Source: Mycobacterium paraseoulense
GTDB taxonomy: Bacteria; Actinomycetota; Actinomycetes; Mycobacteriales; Mycobacteriaceae
Assembly: GCF_010731655.1 (NCBI RefSeq)
Contig: NZ_AP022619.1
Coordinates: forward strand, 2,914,001 to 2,978,000
Direction of reading: 5' to 3'
Length of the DNA stretch: 64,000 nt
Part shown: piece by piece, positions 1 through 9,303 of the stretch
How the letters are laid out: each line of letters begins with the position of its first letter
Numbering within the stretch: the stretch's first letter is position 1
Made by a program: the position numbers and the translations under genes
Notes under the pieces: generated by a model
Told to the model about the DNA's origin: nothing
Database searches by the model: none
What the model saw: only the letters and a program-made list of their open reading frames with translations

Positions 1-621
1 GCCGGCGGCGCCGTCGGAGGTCGTGCGCGCCTCGATGACGACCAATTGGCCACCGGCGGGCCCGTTGGTGGCCGCGAACAGGTGACCGCCGTCGGGGCTG
101 ATGCGCACGCAGTCCACGGTGGTCCCCGGCGCGGTGGCGAGTTCGATCACGTCGACGTCATCCGTTCTGGTGTCGACGACCGCGATGTCGGCACCGCGGG
201 CGCGGTTCCGTCCGGCGTAGACGAACCCGCCGTCGGCGCTCACGGTCAGGTCGCTCACGCTGTGGGCGAGCGGATAGGTCGCGATGTGCGCGTTCGCGGC
301 GACGTCGACGACGTCGACGGAGTCATACGACGATGTTGCGGTGCTGATGTAGGCGCGCGGTGCGTCCCCGCCGCTCAGAGCGATCGCGAACGGCTCGTCG
401 AGGTTGAGGGTCTGCACCACCAGGCGGGCATCGGTGTCGACGATGGAGACCGTGCCGCGAGCGTGATTGGCCGCGACCAGCCGGCTGCCGTCGGGGCTGA
501 TGCCGATGTCGCTGACCGGACCGTTTCGTACCGGAATGTTGACTACCGAGGTCTCGTCGAGTCGGAATAGCCGCTCATCCCGCTCGTCCTGCAAGGCCTT
601 GCGGCCGTTCAAAGCGCTCAC
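1..621 (-). CDS. YVTN/YncE-type beta-propeller protein, 3' part missing
   Basis: Read on the minus strand, this frame starts at a GTG preceded by a purine-rich AAAGGCGG Shine-Dalgarno and stays open to the window edge, so the C-terminus is lost. About 207 residues are visible. They show recurring blade motifs: ISPDGSRLVAANHARGTVSIVD early, then VSADGGFVYAGRN, then ISPDGGHLFAATN, each about 45-50 residues apart. This S/DG-x-x-L/V-F/Y-A-x-N pattern is typical of seven-bladed YncE/lactonase-like propellers. No signal peptide is visible at the chosen start. The substrate or partner cannot be told. Such proteins are often surface or protein-interaction scaffolds, but that is family knowledge only. 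Confidence 0.75.
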   Translation of the reverse strand, partial: MSALNGRKALQDERDERLFRLDETSVVNIPVRNGPVSDIGISPDGSRLVAANHARGTVSIVDTDARLVVQTLNLDEPFAIALSGGDAPRAYISTATSSYDSVDVVDVAANAHIATYPLAHSVSDLTVSADGGFVYAGRNRARGADIAVVDTRTDDVDVIELATAPGTTVDCVRISPDGGHLFAATNGPAGGQLVVIEARTTSDGAAG

Positions 622-994
622 GCTGTACCGCCTTTGCTATGTCGTCGGCGCGGAGGCAAAGTCGCCGGGACTTGCACGACAATTCGGCCCTCCGGATCCA
701 CCGGATCTCAGCACCTAGAGGCGCCGACGCGACTGGTTTTGCGAGTCTACCGGCCAAAATTCGCGTCGAACGGTCCCAAATCCCCCGACGTTAGCTACGT
801 CACTCCCCGCGCTCAGGTTCTGCACAGGCTTTCAATTACGCTGTATCGCAGTCGCTTACCCGTAGCGAAACCGACGCAAACGCGCACCGGCGGATTTCGC
901 GTCAGCCGCTAACGTCCCCGCTCAAGGCCGCGGCATTGGTCAAGATAAGAAATTCTCAGGATGAGCCCTCAACGAGGGAAAGATCACACGGCGC
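622..994. other. Intergenic region between propeller gene and DUF427 gene
   Basis: These 373 bases lie upstream of the leftward propeller gene and downstream of the leftward DUF427 gene. They should carry the propeller promoter and the end of the DUF427 transcript. Short open frames are present on the plus strand, but none has a ribosome site or recognisable protein features. I see no convincing hairpin terminator or repeat. Confidence 0.4.
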
Positions 995-1768
995 TCACGG
1001 GCTGAATTGGGTTTGCGGTCGGGGCAGGGCGGCACCGTCGACGAAGATGTCGAGCTTTTCGTTGTAAAACGCCACCAGTCCGGCGATCTGGCCGACGGCG
1101 GGCAGCGGGTAGTGGTAAGTCCAAGCCAGATCGGGATGCAGGACATCCCCCGCCCGCACCGACCAGTAACCCGACGTCACCCCTTTGTAGGGGCACAGCG
1201 TCTGTGTCGCGCTCGGCTCGAGATGCTCGAACGAAATATCCGTCGGATCGATGTAATACCTTGTGGGTAAACCGGTTTCGAATAAAAGGACCGGAGACCT
1301 GGTGTCCGCCAGCGTAATTCCGTCCAACTCCACCCGAACACGCCGGTGTGAGCGCAACGCGTCAACCCGCGAGTAGGGGTTGCGCGGGTGCCCGTAGATC
1401 GGCTCGTCTTCCTCGAACCACCGCAGTGGGTTCCATTCGAAGCGCACCGTGCCGGCCACCGGGCTGTCACTCTCGGCGTCGAAGACCCGCGCGGCGGACG
1501 GGTGGGTCTGGCCGGCGCCCTCGATCGAATGCAGCCGTGACGGACCGAACTGCACCTTCTGCGGATGGTTCTCGTCGCGCAGGAACTCCGCCCGGACATC
1601 GGCCAACGGGATGTAGTACTGCGGGTAGTACGGAACCTCCCACACATAGCGGGCGGCGGTGGTGTCGAACACCAGCGCGTCGCCGAGATAGCCGCGCACC
1701 CGGCGCGGCGCGGGCTCGACCCTGCCGCGCACGGCGGCCATTACGGGGTAGTCGCGCCCGGCGGTCAC
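995..1768 (-). CDS. DUF427 domain protein (two DUF427 modules)
   Basis: The product has 257 residues from a GTG start whose GTGA overlaps the stop codon of the upstream DUF6295 gene, indicating translational coupling. The protein contains two DUF427-like halves: an N-terminal one around VWEVPYYPQYYIP and a C-terminal one around LCPYKGVTSGYWSV. These repeats fold as small beta-barrels. The family is common in actinobacteria and its biochemical role is not established. The neighbouring dienelactone hydrolase gene is in the same apparent operon, so all three may act on the same small-molecule pathway; that is inference. An in-frame extension upstream of the GTG exists but reads through the DUF6295 gene in another frame and was rejected. 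Confidence 0.85.
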   Translation of the reverse strand: MTAGRDYPVMAAVRGRVEPAPRRVRGYLGDALVFDTTAARYVWEVPYYPQYYIPLADVRAEFLRDENHPQKVQFGPSRLHSIEGAGQTHPSAARVFDAESDSPVAGTVRFEWNPLRWFEEDEPIYGHPRNPYSRVDALRSHRRVRVELDGITLADTRSPVLLFETGLPTRYYIDPTDISFEHLEPSATQTLCPYKGVTSGYWSVRAGDVLHPDLAWTYHYPLPAVGQIAGLVAFYNEKLDIFVDGAALPRPQTQFSP

Positions 1769-2040
1769 GTCTGATCCTTGGCGGCCAGGCCGGCCGGCGC
1801 GTGGGCGATCGCGGCCCGGATGGCGTCGGCCAGCGCCAGGGCGCTTTCCTCGGTGAGCTCCAGCGCCACCCGCGCCGACGGCCCGAGCGCCGGGTTGATC
1901 ACGTCGATGTTGACGGTGTGGCCGTAGGGCGCGTGGACCGGGTGGTCGACGTACACCGTCGCGCGGCTGGCGCCGAACCACCCCGTGGAGCCCTTGCCGC
2001 TGCCGTCGATCGCAACATGTTCGGTGAGATGAGTGCACAT
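1765..2040 (-). CDS. DUF6295 family small protein
   Basis: A 91-residue protein beginning MCTHLTEHVAIDGSGKG and rich in charged and small residues, with no signal peptide or membrane segment. It matches what I recall of the actinobacterial DUF6295 family. It starts 11 bases after the stop of the dienelactone hydrolase gene and ends overlapping the DUF427 start by 4 bases, so it is the middle gene of a three-gene unit. The function is unknown. The conserved N-terminal Cys-Thr-His and later His residues could suit metal binding, but no motif proves it. Confidence 0.75.
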   Translation of the reverse strand: MCTHLTEHVAIDGSGKGSTGWFGASRATVYVDHPVHAPYGHTVNIDVINPALGPSARVALELTEESALALADAIRAAIAHAPAGLAAKDQT

Positions 2041-2051
2041 GGCGGGCCAAC

Positions 2052-2807
2052 CTAGCCTTTCAGGTGGGTGGCGAAGAAGGCATCGATGCGCCGCCAGCCG
2101 TCGACCGCCGCCTCTGGCCGGTATGCGGGGCGATCGACCGAGAAGAACGAGTGGCCCGCGCCCGCGTAGGAGTGGAACTCGTGCGGCTTGTTCAGCGTGT
2201 TCAGCTTCTCGTCCAGCGCGGCCACCGAGGCGGGCGACGGGAACCGGTCGTCGAGCCCGAACAGGCCGAGCAACGGGCAGCTCAGGTTCGGCGCCAACTC
2301 CAGGATCGGCTTCATCGTCTTGGGCATGCCCTCGGGCGGATCCTCGACGATGAACGCGCCGTAGCAGTCCACGACGGCGTCGAACTGCAGCGAACACGCC
2401 GCCAGGTACGCGTGGCGTCCGCCCGAGCAGTGCCCGATCACACCGAACCGCCCGTTGGCGCCCGGCAGGGTACGCAGGTGCTCGACCGCGCCCGCGACGT
2501 CGCCGACCAGCCGGTCGTCGGGGACCCCGCCGGCAGCACGCGCCGCCGCGGCCGCGTCGTCGGGCGACGCGCCCGGTGCCTCACGCGAATACAGGTTCGG
2601 GGCCACCGCGTGGTAGCCGCTGACGGCGAGCCGCCGGACGAACTCCTTGGTCTCGCGGTCGTAGCCGGGCATGTGATGGATCCACACGACCCCGCCGCGC
2701 GCCCCCTCGGCGAGGGGGGTGGCGCGGTATGCCTCGATCTCGTCACCGCCGTGGCCGGTGACGATGATGGTTTCCGCGCGAATGGCGTCTGGGCTGAGCG
2801 CGTTCAT
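2052..2807 (-). CDS. Dienelactone hydrolase family protein
   Basis: A 251-residue alpha/beta hydrolase. The nucleophile elbow GHCSGG places the catalytic Cys at residue 127, as in classical dienelactone hydrolases rather than Ser esterases. The Asp is expected in GLFGLDDRF and the His in GAGHSFF near the C-terminus. Family members hydrolyse dienelactone in chlorocatechol breakdown or related lactones and esters in the cytoplasm. I chose the ATG at MNALSPDAIR because the conserved fold starts just after it. The longer upstream frame is low-complexity and reads into the divergent promoter region. It is first in a unit with the DUF6295 and DUF427 genes. It lies only 1.4 kb from the meta-cleavage cluster but on the far side of an unrelated membrane gene. 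Confidence 0.88.
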   Translation of the reverse strand: MNALSPDAIRAETIIVTGHGGDEIEAYRATPLAEGARGGVVWIHHMPGYDRETKEFVRRLAVSGYHAVAPNLYSREAPGASPDDAAAAARAAGGVPDDRLVGDVAGAVEHLRTLPGANGRFGVIGHCSGGRHAYLAACSLQFDAVVDCYGAFIVEDPPEGMPKTMKPILELAPNLSCPLLGLFGLDDRFPSPASVAALDEKLNTLNKPHEFHSYAGAGHSFFSVDRPAYRPEAAVDGWRRIDAFFATHLKG

Positions 2808-3096
2808 GGCTATCCCGTGGGCCTCCCTGGTAGCGCCGCAACCGGACGCGGAGCGCATGCGGCTGGTCGGGCCGCCCCGCCGGACACCAACGTATCCGAA
2901 CACCGGGAGGGCCGACCGACTGCGCTGCACGGCGGGTCTCGACGCGCGTGTCATGCGACCTCTTACCCCGCGCGAACGTCACGCTGTAGGGGACGCCGGG
3001 CGAGAACTGCCGATGATTGGGGCACTGCACGTGGTTGACAGCGCTGAACATCGAGACCCTCCACACCATCCCGGAGATCAGGGTCATCACCGGCTG

Positions 3097-4221
3097 GTGG
3101 GTCAGCCGCATCGCGACGACGAAGGCCCGATTGTCGAGGCCGAACAACGAGCCGCCCGGTTGCGTTCCGCTGAACACCGTTTCGGCCGGCGGGGACAGCG
3201 GTTCGACCGGCGTTCACCGTTCATCATGGGGTTGACCGCATCGGCCGGCGTGGCTGTGACCTATGGCGCGGTGCGGGTCCTCGGGTCGATGTCGTCGGTT
3301 CTGGTGTTGATCGGCGTGGCGATGTTTTTCGCGCTCGGGCTCGAGACAGCTGTGTCGTGGCTCGTCAACCACAAGCTGCCGCGGTGGGCGGCGGTCACGG
3401 TCGTGGTCACGGCCGTCTTCGGCCTCGTAGCCGGGACGGTGGCCGCGACCATACCCCCGCTGGTCCAGGAGGCGCGCCAGCTCGTCGAGCAACTGCCGCA
3501 CTACCTGCAGCACGCCCACGACCGCTCGTCGCTCATCGGCCGCCTCGACGAGCGGGTGCACCTGCAACAGCGGATCACCGAGATGGTCAGTGGCTCCGGC
3601 CGTTTCACCTTCGCGGGGATCGTGCGGACGGGCTCCGAGGTGTTCGGTGTGCTGTCCCATGTCGGCATCGTGGCCATGCTGACCATCTACTTCCTCGCCG
3701 ATATGCGCCGCATCCGGGCGGGCTTCTACCGGCTGTTGCCGAACTCCCGACGGCCGCGCGCCATCCTGATCGGCGACGAGGTGGTGGCGAAGTTCGGTGC
3801 CTATCTCTTCGGCAACGTGCTGACGTCGGTCATCGCCGGATTCGCCACCTTCGTCTGGTGCGTCCTGCTCGATGTCCCCTACGCGGTCCTGCTGGGGGTT
3901 GTGGTCGCCGTCTTGGACCTGTTCCCCTACGGCTCAACCGTTGGCGGATTCATCGTCGCAGCGGTCGCGCTCAGCGTCTCGATCCCGGTCGCCATCGCCA
4001 CCGTCGCCTTCTACATGGGGTTTCGGTTGGGCGAGGATTATCTGTTGACCCCCCGGATCATTGGCCGGGCGGTCCGGGTGCCGGCCGGCGTCACGGTGGT
4101 CGCCGTGTTGCTCGGCGCCGCGTGGTTGGGCGTGGTCGGAGCGCTGGTGGCGATCCCGCTCGCGGCGGCCCTGCAGCTGCTCGCGCAGGAACTGCTGTTC
4201 CCCGCGCTGGACGAGGCGTGA
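3097..4221 (+). CDS. AI-2E family transporter (UPF0118), integral membrane
   Basis: About 374 residues. A basic N-terminal stretch (RRGQRFDRRSPF) is followed by two hydrophobic helices, a soluble helical region around residues 110-190, and a further cluster of about five membrane segments to the C-terminus. This is the usual AI-2E/PerM/YdgG topology. Family members export or exchange small solutes and some are Na+/H+ antiporters; naming it an autoinducer transporter would be over-reading. The start is uncertain: GTG at 3097 gives a polar leader and keeps the basic anchor, while ATG at 3226 would begin just before the first helix. The gene is divergent from the dienelactone hydrolase and ends 4 bases from the convergent aldolase gene. 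Confidence 0.85.
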   Translation: MGQPHRDDEGPIVEAEQRAARLRSAEHRFGRRGQRFDRRSPFIMGLTASAGVAVTYGAVRVLGSMSSVLVLIGVAMFFALGLETAVSWLVNHKLPRWAAVTVVVTAVFGLVAGTVAATIPPLVQEARQLVEQLPHYLQHAHDRSSLIGRLDERVHLQQRITEMVSGSGRFTFAGIVRTGSEVFGVLSHVGIVAMLTIYFLADMRRIRAGFYRLLPNSRRPRAILIGDEVVAKFGAYLFGNVLTSVIAGFATFVWCVLLDVPYAVLLGVVVAVLDLFPYGSTVGGFIVAAVALSVSIPVAIATVAFYMGFRLGEDYLLTPRIIGRAVRVPAGVTVVAVLLGAAWLGVVGALVAIPLAAALQLLAQELLFPALDEA

Positions 4222-4225
4222 GCGG

Positions 4226-5242
4226 TCAACGCGCCGCCACACCCGTGAGATCGAGGGCGATGTCGACGAGCATGTCTTCCTGCCCGCCCACCATCCCGCG
4301 ACGCCCGGCCTCGACGAGAAGCGCGCGCGCGTCGACGCCGAACCGTTCGGCCGCCGCCTCGGCATGACGCAGAAAGCTGGAGTACACCCCGGCATAGCCG
4401 AGCGTCAGCGTCTCGCGATCGACGCGCACCGGGCGCTCCTGCAGCGGGCGGACGAGGTCGTCGGCGGCATCCTCGAGGGCGTTCAGGTCGCAGCCGTGTT
4501 CCCAACCCATCCGGCTGGCGGCCGCGATGAAGGCCTCCAGCGGGGCGTTGCCCGCCCCGGCGCCCATCCCGGCCAGGGAGGCGTCGACGCGCCGGCACCC
4601 ATGCTCGACGGCGACCATCGAGTTGGCCACGCCCAGGGAGAGGTTGTGGTGGGCGTGGATGCCGACTTCGGTTTCGGCGCAGAGTGTTTGGCGCACCGCG
4701 TCGACGCGCTCGGCGACGTCGCGCATGGTCATCGCACCGCCGGAGTCGACGACGTACACGCAGCCCGCTCCGTATTCCTCCATCAGCTTGGCCTGCCGGG
4801 CCAGGGCCTGCGGGGTGGCCAGGTGGCTCATCATCAGGAAGCCGACGGTGTCGATGCCCAGCTCGCGGGCGGCGGCGATGTGGTGCGCGGAGATATCGGC
4901 CTCGGTGCAGTGGGTGGCGACCCGCACGACGGTGGCCCCGGACCGGTGCGCCGCGGCGAGGTCGCGAACGGTGCCGATGCCCGGCAGGACCAGCGTGGCG
5001 ATCTTGGCGCGGCGGACCGCCCCGGCGACCGCCTCGATCCACTCCAGGTCGGTGTGTGCGCCGAAACCGTACACGCAGCTGGACCCGCCCAGCCCGTCGC
5101 CGTGGGCAACCTCGATGGAGTCCACCCCGGCCGCGTCCAGCGCCGCGGCGATGGCGGCGGCCTGGCGCAGCGTGTACTGGTGGCGGACCGCGTGCATCCC
5201 GTCGCGCAACGTGACGTCGCTGATGTAGAGCGGCTGGGTCAC
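4226..5242 (-). CDS. 4-hydroxy-2-oxovalerate aldolase (HsaF/BphI/MhpE type)
   Basis: A 338-residue DRE-TIM metallolyase that splits 4-hydroxy-2-oxoacids to pyruvate plus an aldehyde, the penultimate step of catechol meta-cleavage. The N-terminal DVTLRDG motif supplies the catalytic Arg and metal-binding Asp, followed by the catalytic His in HAVRHQ. The metal-binding HAHHNLSLG lies near residue 200. The GTG at 5242 is preceded by GGGAGG at about 6 bases, whereas the GTG six bases further upstream would abut that site, so 5242 was chosen. It starts 2 bases after the stop of the acetaldehyde dehydrogenase gene. That fits the known physical complex in which the aldehyde is channelled from aldolase to dehydrogenase. 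Confidence 0.93.
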   Translation of the reverse strand: MTQPLYISDVTLRDGMHAVRHQYTLRQAAAIAAALDAAGVDSIEVAHGDGLGGSSCVYGFGAHTDLEWIEAVAGAVRRAKIATLVLPGIGTVRDLAAAHRSGATVVRVATHCTEADISAHHIAAARELGIDTVGFLMMSHLATPQALARQAKLMEEYGAGCVYVVDSGGAMTMRDVAERVDAVRQTLCAETEVGIHAHHNLSLGVANSMVAVEHGCRRVDASLAGMGAGAGNAPLEAFIAAASRMGWEHGCDLNALEDAADDLVRPLQERPVRVDRETLTLGYAGVYSSFLRHAEAAAERFGVDARALLVEAGRRGMVGGQEDMLVDIALDLTGVAAR

Positions 5243-5244
5243 GA

Positions 5245-6192
5245 TCACCCTCCCACATTCGTCAATGAGTGCGCGGCAATGCTTTTGGCGGTGGCCAGCG
5301 CCGCGGACGTCATGATGTCGAGGTTTCCGGCATAGGCGGGCAGGTAATCGGCGGCGCCGGTCACCTGCAGCAGGGTGGTGACGCGGGTGCCGATGAATTT
5401 CCCGGTCTCGGGGATGTGCAGCGGGTTGTCGGGTCCGAAGGTCTCGAACTGCACCGGTTGGGTGAGCCGGTAGCCGGGCACGTAGCACCGGACGCGCTCG
5501 ATCATCGCCGCGATGGACGATTCGACGGCGGCGTGGTCGCAGTCGCCTTCCACGAGGCAGTACACCGTGTTGCGCATCAGGATCGGCGGTTCTGCGGGGT
5601 TGAGGACGATCATCGCCTTGCCCCGCTGCGCTCCGCCGACGACTTCCAGTGCGGCAGCGGTGGTCTCGGTGAACTCGTCGATGTTGGCGCGGGTGCCCGG
5701 GCCGGCGGATTTCGAGGAGATCGATGAGACGATCTCGGCGTAGGTGACCGGCGCCGTCCGGTTCACCGCGGCGACGATCGGCACGGTGGCCTGCCCGCCA
5801 CACGTCACCATGTTGAGGTTCGGCGCGTCGAGATGATCTTCGAGGTTGACCACCGGGACGCAGAACGGGCCGACGGCGGCCGGGGTGAGGTCGAGCACGC
5901 GGACTCCGGTGTGGCGCAACGCCTCCCAGTGCTCGACGTGGGCCTCGGCCGAGGTGGCGTCGAACACCAGGCGGACCTGCTCGAAGCCCGGCATGGCCAG
6001 CAGCCCGTGGACGCCCTCCGACGACGTCGGGACGCCCAGGCGTTTCGCCCGCGCCAGCCCGTCGGAGTTCGGGTCGATGCCGACCATCGCGGCCATCCTC
6101 AGCGGTCCGCCGCAGCGCAGGATCTTGAGCATGAGGTCGGTGCCGATGTTGCCCGACCCGATGATCGCCACGGCGAACTGTTGACTGGTCAT
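5245..6192 (-). CDS. Acylating acetaldehyde dehydrogenase (HsaG/BphJ/MhpF type)
   Basis: A 315-residue NAD- and CoA-dependent enzyme that turns acetaldehyde or propanal into the acyl-CoA, the last step of meta-cleavage. The Rossmann motif [10 protein letters not shown] is at residues 10-19 and the catalytic Cys is at 131 in MVTCGGQA. The length matches the family (about 300-315). It lies between the hydratase gene (15 bases upstream) and the aldolase gene (2 bases downstream), the standard order for the aldolase-dehydrogenase complex. Mtb HsaG in the cholesterol pathway is the nearest known homologue type. This copy is in a different, non-steroid context, so the natural substrate is not assignable from sequence. 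Confidence 0.93.
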   Translation of the reverse strand: MTSQQFAVAIIGSGNIGTDLMLKILRCGGPLRMAAMVGIDPNSDGLARAKRLGVPTSSEGVHGLLAMPGFEQVRLVFDATSAEAHVEHWEALRHTGVRVLDLTPAAVGPFCVPVVNLEDHLDAPNLNMVTCGGQATVPIVAAVNRTAPVTYAEIVSSISSKSAGPGTRANIDEFTETTAAALEVVGGAQRGKAMIVLNPAEPPILMRNTVYCLVEGDCDHAAVESSIAAMIERVRCYVPGYRLTQPVQFETFGPDNPLHIPETGKFIGTRVTTLLQVTGAADYLPAYAGNLDIMTSAALATAKSIAAHSLTNVGG

Positions 6193-6207
6193 GGGTTTCC
6201 TCTCGGT

Positions 6208-7005
6208 CTACGCGAAGCTCACGCCGACCGCGCCGAGGCCGGTGACGGTGGCCGCCGCGCGGTCGCCGGCCTCGACGAACGCGGCGGTGGTGTAGGAGCC
6301 CGACATCACGAACTGCCCGGCCTCGATCGCCGTTCCGTACTCGGCCAGGGCGTTGGCCAGCCAGGCGACGGCCACCGCAGGGTCACCCATCACGGCGCTG
6401 CCCCGCCCCGTTTCGACGAGCGTGTCGTTCAGGTAGAGCGCCGCGGTGGTACCGGGCAGGGGCGGCGCGTCCGCGATCGGCACCCATTCGCCCAGCACCA
6501 CCGCGCCGGAGCTGGCGTTGTCGGCGACGGTGTCCGCCAGGGTGATTCGCCAGTCGGCGATGCGGCTGTCCACGATCTCCAGCGCCGCGGCCACCGCCTC
6601 GGTGGCCGCCATCACCTCGGCGACGGTCACCCCCGGGCCGCGCAGCGGTGCCCGCAGCAAGAACGCCACCTCGGGTTCTGCCCGCGGCATGCAGAACGCG
6701 GCCCGCCGCACCGCCGTCCCGTCGCCCAGCACCATGCTGTCCAGGACGTAGCCGAAGTCGGGTTCATCGACACCGAGCAGCGCCTGCATCGGCGCGGAGG
6801 TCAGCCCGATCTTGTGGCCGCGCAGCCGCGCGCCCGCACCGAGGTGGCGCGCAAGGTTGCGCCGCTGCACCGAATAGGCTTGGGCCACACTGAAACTCGG
6901 ATAAGCGTCCGTGAGCGGCTGGATCGGGCTGCTGCTCGCCTGTGCCGCGTACAACCGCTGGGCCGCCTCGTCCAGTTGCGGGTCCTGGGCGGTCGTCTCG
7001 ATCAT
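6208..7005 (-). CDS. 2-keto-4-pentenoate hydratase (MhpD/HsaE type)
   Basis: A 265-residue fumarylacetoacetase-fold enzyme adding water to 2-oxopent-4-enoates to give 4-hydroxy-2-oxoacids. Conserved parts include RGHKIGLTS around residues 75-85, EPEVAF around 115 and the FVMSGSYT region near 235, which resembles the LxSGS-type motif of the family. The ATG overlaps the TetR stop codon as ATGA, so regulator and hydratase are translationally coupled. The product feeds directly into the aldolase encoded two genes downstream. Its presence with dioxygenase, hydrolase, aldolase and dehydrogenase completes the lower pathway. Confidence 0.92.
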   Translation of the reverse strand: MIETTAQDPQLDEAAQRLYAAQASSSPIQPLTDAYPSFSVAQAYSVQRRNLARHLGAGARLRGHKIGLTSAPMQALLGVDEPDFGYVLDSMVLGDGTAVRRAAFCMPRAEPEVAFLLRAPLRGPGVTVAEVMAATEAVAAALEIVDSRIADWRITLADTVADNASSGAVVLGEWVPIADAPPLPGTTAALYLNDTLVETGRGSAVMGDPAVAVAWLANALAEYGTAIEAGQFVMSGSYTTAAFVEAGDRAAATVTGLGAVGVSFA

Positions 7006-7658
7006 GCGAATTCTCCGGACTCCAGGAGCCGGGTCGCCGACTGGAAAACCAGGCGGGCGTGCAGGTCGAACAGCTTGATCAGGTCCACCGAGTCGCCGCC
7101 CACTTCCTTGGCGATGAACAGGCCGTCGGCTCCGGCGATCGCGTAGGTGGTCAGCAGGCGCACGCCCTCCTCGTCGAGCCCGGGCGCGACGTCGCGCACG
7201 ACCGCCTCGAACCGGCGAAAGGCTTCGTCGCGAACTCGAAGGAACATCTCTCTCGCACGCGGCTCGACCGGGCGGCGCTCCAACGCCAGCATCAGGCCGA
7301 GGCGGATGAAGTCGGGCGCATCCAGCAGCGCCTTGGCCACCTGCGTCCCGAGCTCGGCCACCCGCCCCGGCACCAGGGCGCCGCCGGGCAGGTCCAGCGC
7401 CGCCAGCCAGCGACCGAAACTGCGCTCGATCACCGCGGCGATCAGGTCGTCCTTGTCGGCGAAGTGCCAGTAGATCGATGTCGGCGGCAGGCCGCTTTTC
7501 TTGCTGACCAGCGAGATGGTGGTGCCCTCGTACCCGCGTTCGGTGGCGACCTCCGTCGCCGCATCGAGGATCCGCTCCCGTGACTGCTCCCCGTTGGCCC
7601 GGGTGCGGCGGCGGGTGCGGGATCCGGCGGAGTCGGTGCTACCGGCGTCGGCGCTCAC
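7002..7658 (-). CDS. TetR-family regulator of the meta-cleavage cluster
   Basis: A 218-residue regulator with an N-terminal TetR helix-turn-helix (from ERILDAA through SIYWHFADKDDL, about residues 28-75) and a helical ligand-binding C-terminal domain. I chose the GTG at 7658 because a strong AAAGGAGG lies 4-6 bases before it; the in-frame codon 12 residues upstream has no such site and runs toward the operator. The gene is first in the leftward arm and divergent from the monooxygenase gene, with a near-perfect palindrome between them. The simplest reading is an autoregulated repressor of both arms, released by a pathway intermediate. The ligand is unknown. Confidence 0.9.
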   Translation of the reverse strand: MSADAGSTDSAGSRTRRRTRANGEQSRERILDAATEVATERGYEGTTISLVSKKSGLPPTSIYWHFADKDDLIAAVIERSFGRWLAALDLPGGALVPGRVAELGTQVAKALLDAPDFIRLGLMLALERRPVEPRAREMFLRVRDEAFRRFEAVVRDVAPGLDEEGVRLLTTYAIAGADGLFIAKEVGGDSVDLIKLFDLHARLVFQSATRLLESGEFA

Positions 7659-7698
7659 GTTGCCTCCTTTGGGGTGTTGACTGTCACGCTCCATGAGC

Positions 7699-7722
7699 TT
7701 ACTGTATGGATCACTACATTAA
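7699..7722. promoter_or_regulatory. Candidate TetR operator palindrome
   Basis: A 24-base near-palindrome of the form TTAxTGTAxxGATCxxTACAxTAA, centred between 7710 and 7711. Eighteen of 24 positions are self-complementary, with outer TTA/TAA, middle TGTA/TACA and central GATC. It lies 41 bases before the regulator start on one side and 23 bases before the monooxygenase start on the other. That is where a repressor controlling both arms would bind. The AT content is much above the surroundings. Assignment to this TetR protein is inference from position. Confidence 0.65.
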
Positions 7723-7744
7723 CAAGTCCGGCGAAGGGCCCGAG

Positions 7745-9292
7745 ATGACTGACCCGAAGACCTATGACGTAGCGATCGTCGGCTACGGCCCGGTCGGCTG
7801 CACCGCTGCGAACCTGCTGGGCCGGTTGGGCCTCAACGTCGTTGTGGTCGAACGTGATCCCGACATCTATGCGCGAGCGCGCGCCATTTCCACCGACGAG
7901 GAGGTGGTTCGCATCTGGCAGCAGGTGGGGCTGGCGGACCGGCTCAACGCCGACATGCAGCCGGGCTGCGGCGCGAGCTTCGTCGACGCCAACGGCGTGC
8001 CGTTCGTCAAGCTACTGCCCGTGTCGAGGGGTAACGGGCACCCGCCCCAGCAGTTCATCTACCAGCCGGCGCTGGAGAAGGTGCTGCGCGAAGGGGTTGA
8101 CCGCTTCCCCAACGTGTCCGTCTTGCTCCAGCACGAATGCCTGCGGCTGGTCCCGCACGGCGACGGCGTCGAGTTGATGCTCGCCGATCTGACCACCGAC
8201 GAATTCCGGCGCATCCGCGCCTCCTACGTGATCGCCGCCGACGGCGGGTCCAGCGCGACGCGCGCCCAGCTGGGAGTCGGGTTCGGCGGGCGGACGTTCG
8301 CCGAGCGCTGGATCGTCATCGACACCAAGGTGCTGAAGGAATGGCCCGGGCACGACCGGCTGCGGTTTCACTGCAACCCCGAACGGCCGACCGTCGACTG
8401 CCCCACCCCGCTGGGACACCACCGCTGGGAGTTCCCGGTGCGCGACGAGGAGGACGAGCTCGACCTGCTGTCGGAGGACGCGATCTGGAAGGTGCTGGGC
8501 GGCCAGGGGATAACGCCGGACGACGTGCGGATCCTGGGCTTCGCCTGCTACAGCCACCACGTTCGCTTCGCCGATCGGTGGCGGGTGGGCCGGATCTTCC
8601 TGGCCGGCGACGCCGCCCACGCGATGCCCCCGTGGATCGGCCAGGGCATGTGCGCGGGGGTGCGGGATGTGGCGAACCTGTGCTGGAAGCTCGGGGCCGT
8701 GCTGAACGGGTCGCTGCCGGAGTCCGTCCTGGACACCTACCAGGCCGAGCGGCTGCCGCACGTGCGGGAGGTGACCAACCGCGCGGTGAAGACCGGCAAG
8801 CTCATCATTCAGCGCAACCGCTTCCGCGCGGCCGCCCGCAATCACCTCTTGCGCGCCGCGAGCAGGGTGCCGTACTTCCTCACCTGGCTGCGCGACCACC
8901 GCTGGTTGCCCGACGCCCGCTACCGGGAGGGCCTGCTGGCGCGCAACGGGAACGGCGCCGTCGGCTGGCTCATCCCCCAGCCCTGGGTCCAGGACGAAAA
9001 GGGGGACCGCGTGCGTCTCGACGACGTGGTCGGCGGCCGCTGGACCGTGCTGCATACCGGGCGCGCAGCCGAATGCCCGGACTGGCGCGCCGCCGGCGTG
9101 CCCCTCTTGCAGATCACCCCATCCGGCAGCGTCCCGCGCCGCGACTGCCTGGTCGACGAAGACGGGTCGCTGACCCGCTGGCTCGGCAAGAAGGGCGCCT
9201 CGGCGGTGGCAGTTCGCCCCGACGGCTTCGTCTACGCCGGCGCCACCGGCGCCCAGCCCCTCCCCCCGCCGCCGGCCGGCTTCAAGTCGTAA
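7745..9292 (+). CDS. FAD-dependent aromatic monooxygenase (MhpA-like)
   Basis: A 515-residue class A flavoprotein hydroxylase resembling 3-(3-hydroxyphenyl)propionate 2-hydroxylases. The FAD-binding GxGxxG is at residues 13-18 (GYGPVG), the DG motif appears as AADGGSS near 160, and the ribityl-binding motif FLAGDAAHAMPP lies near 285. A thioredoxin-like C-terminal tail is typical of this group. It would hydroxylate a phenolic acid to a catechol using NAD(P)H and O2. The ATG at 7745 was chosen over one 13 codons upstream that lies inside the operator palindrome. It heads the rightward arm, 11 bases ahead of the hydrolase gene. Confidence 0.9.
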   Translation: MTDPKTYDVAIVGYGPVGCTAANLLGRLGLNVVVVERDPDIYARARAISTDEEVVRIWQQVGLADRLNADMQPGCGASFVDANGVPFVKLLPVSRGNGHPPQQFIYQPALEKVLREGVDRFPNVSVLLQHECLRLVPHGDGVELMLADLTTDEFRRIRASYVIAADGGSSATRAQLGVGFGGRTFAERWIVIDTKVLKEWPGHDRLRFHCNPERPTVDCPTPLGHHRWEFPVRDEEDELDLLSEDAIWKVLGGQGITPDDVRILGFACYSHHVRFADRWRVGRIFLAGDAAHAMPPWIGQGMCAGVRDVANLCWKLGAVLNGSLPESVLDTYQAERLPHVREVTNRAVKTGKLIIQRNRFRAAARNHLLRAASRVPYFLTWLRDHRWLPDARYREGLLARNGNGAVGWLIPQPWVQDEKGDRVRLDDVVGGRWTVLHTGRAAECPDWRAAGVPLLQITPSGSVPRRDCLVDEDGSLTRWLGKKGASAVAVRPDGFVYAGATGAQPLPPPPAGFKS

Positions 9293-9303
9293 GGAAAGAC
9301 CCA

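Noticed and set aside
634..912. Plus-strand 92-codon open frame upstream of the propeller gene
   Set aside because: No ribosome site, no recognisable motif, and it covers the expected promoter of the opposite gene.
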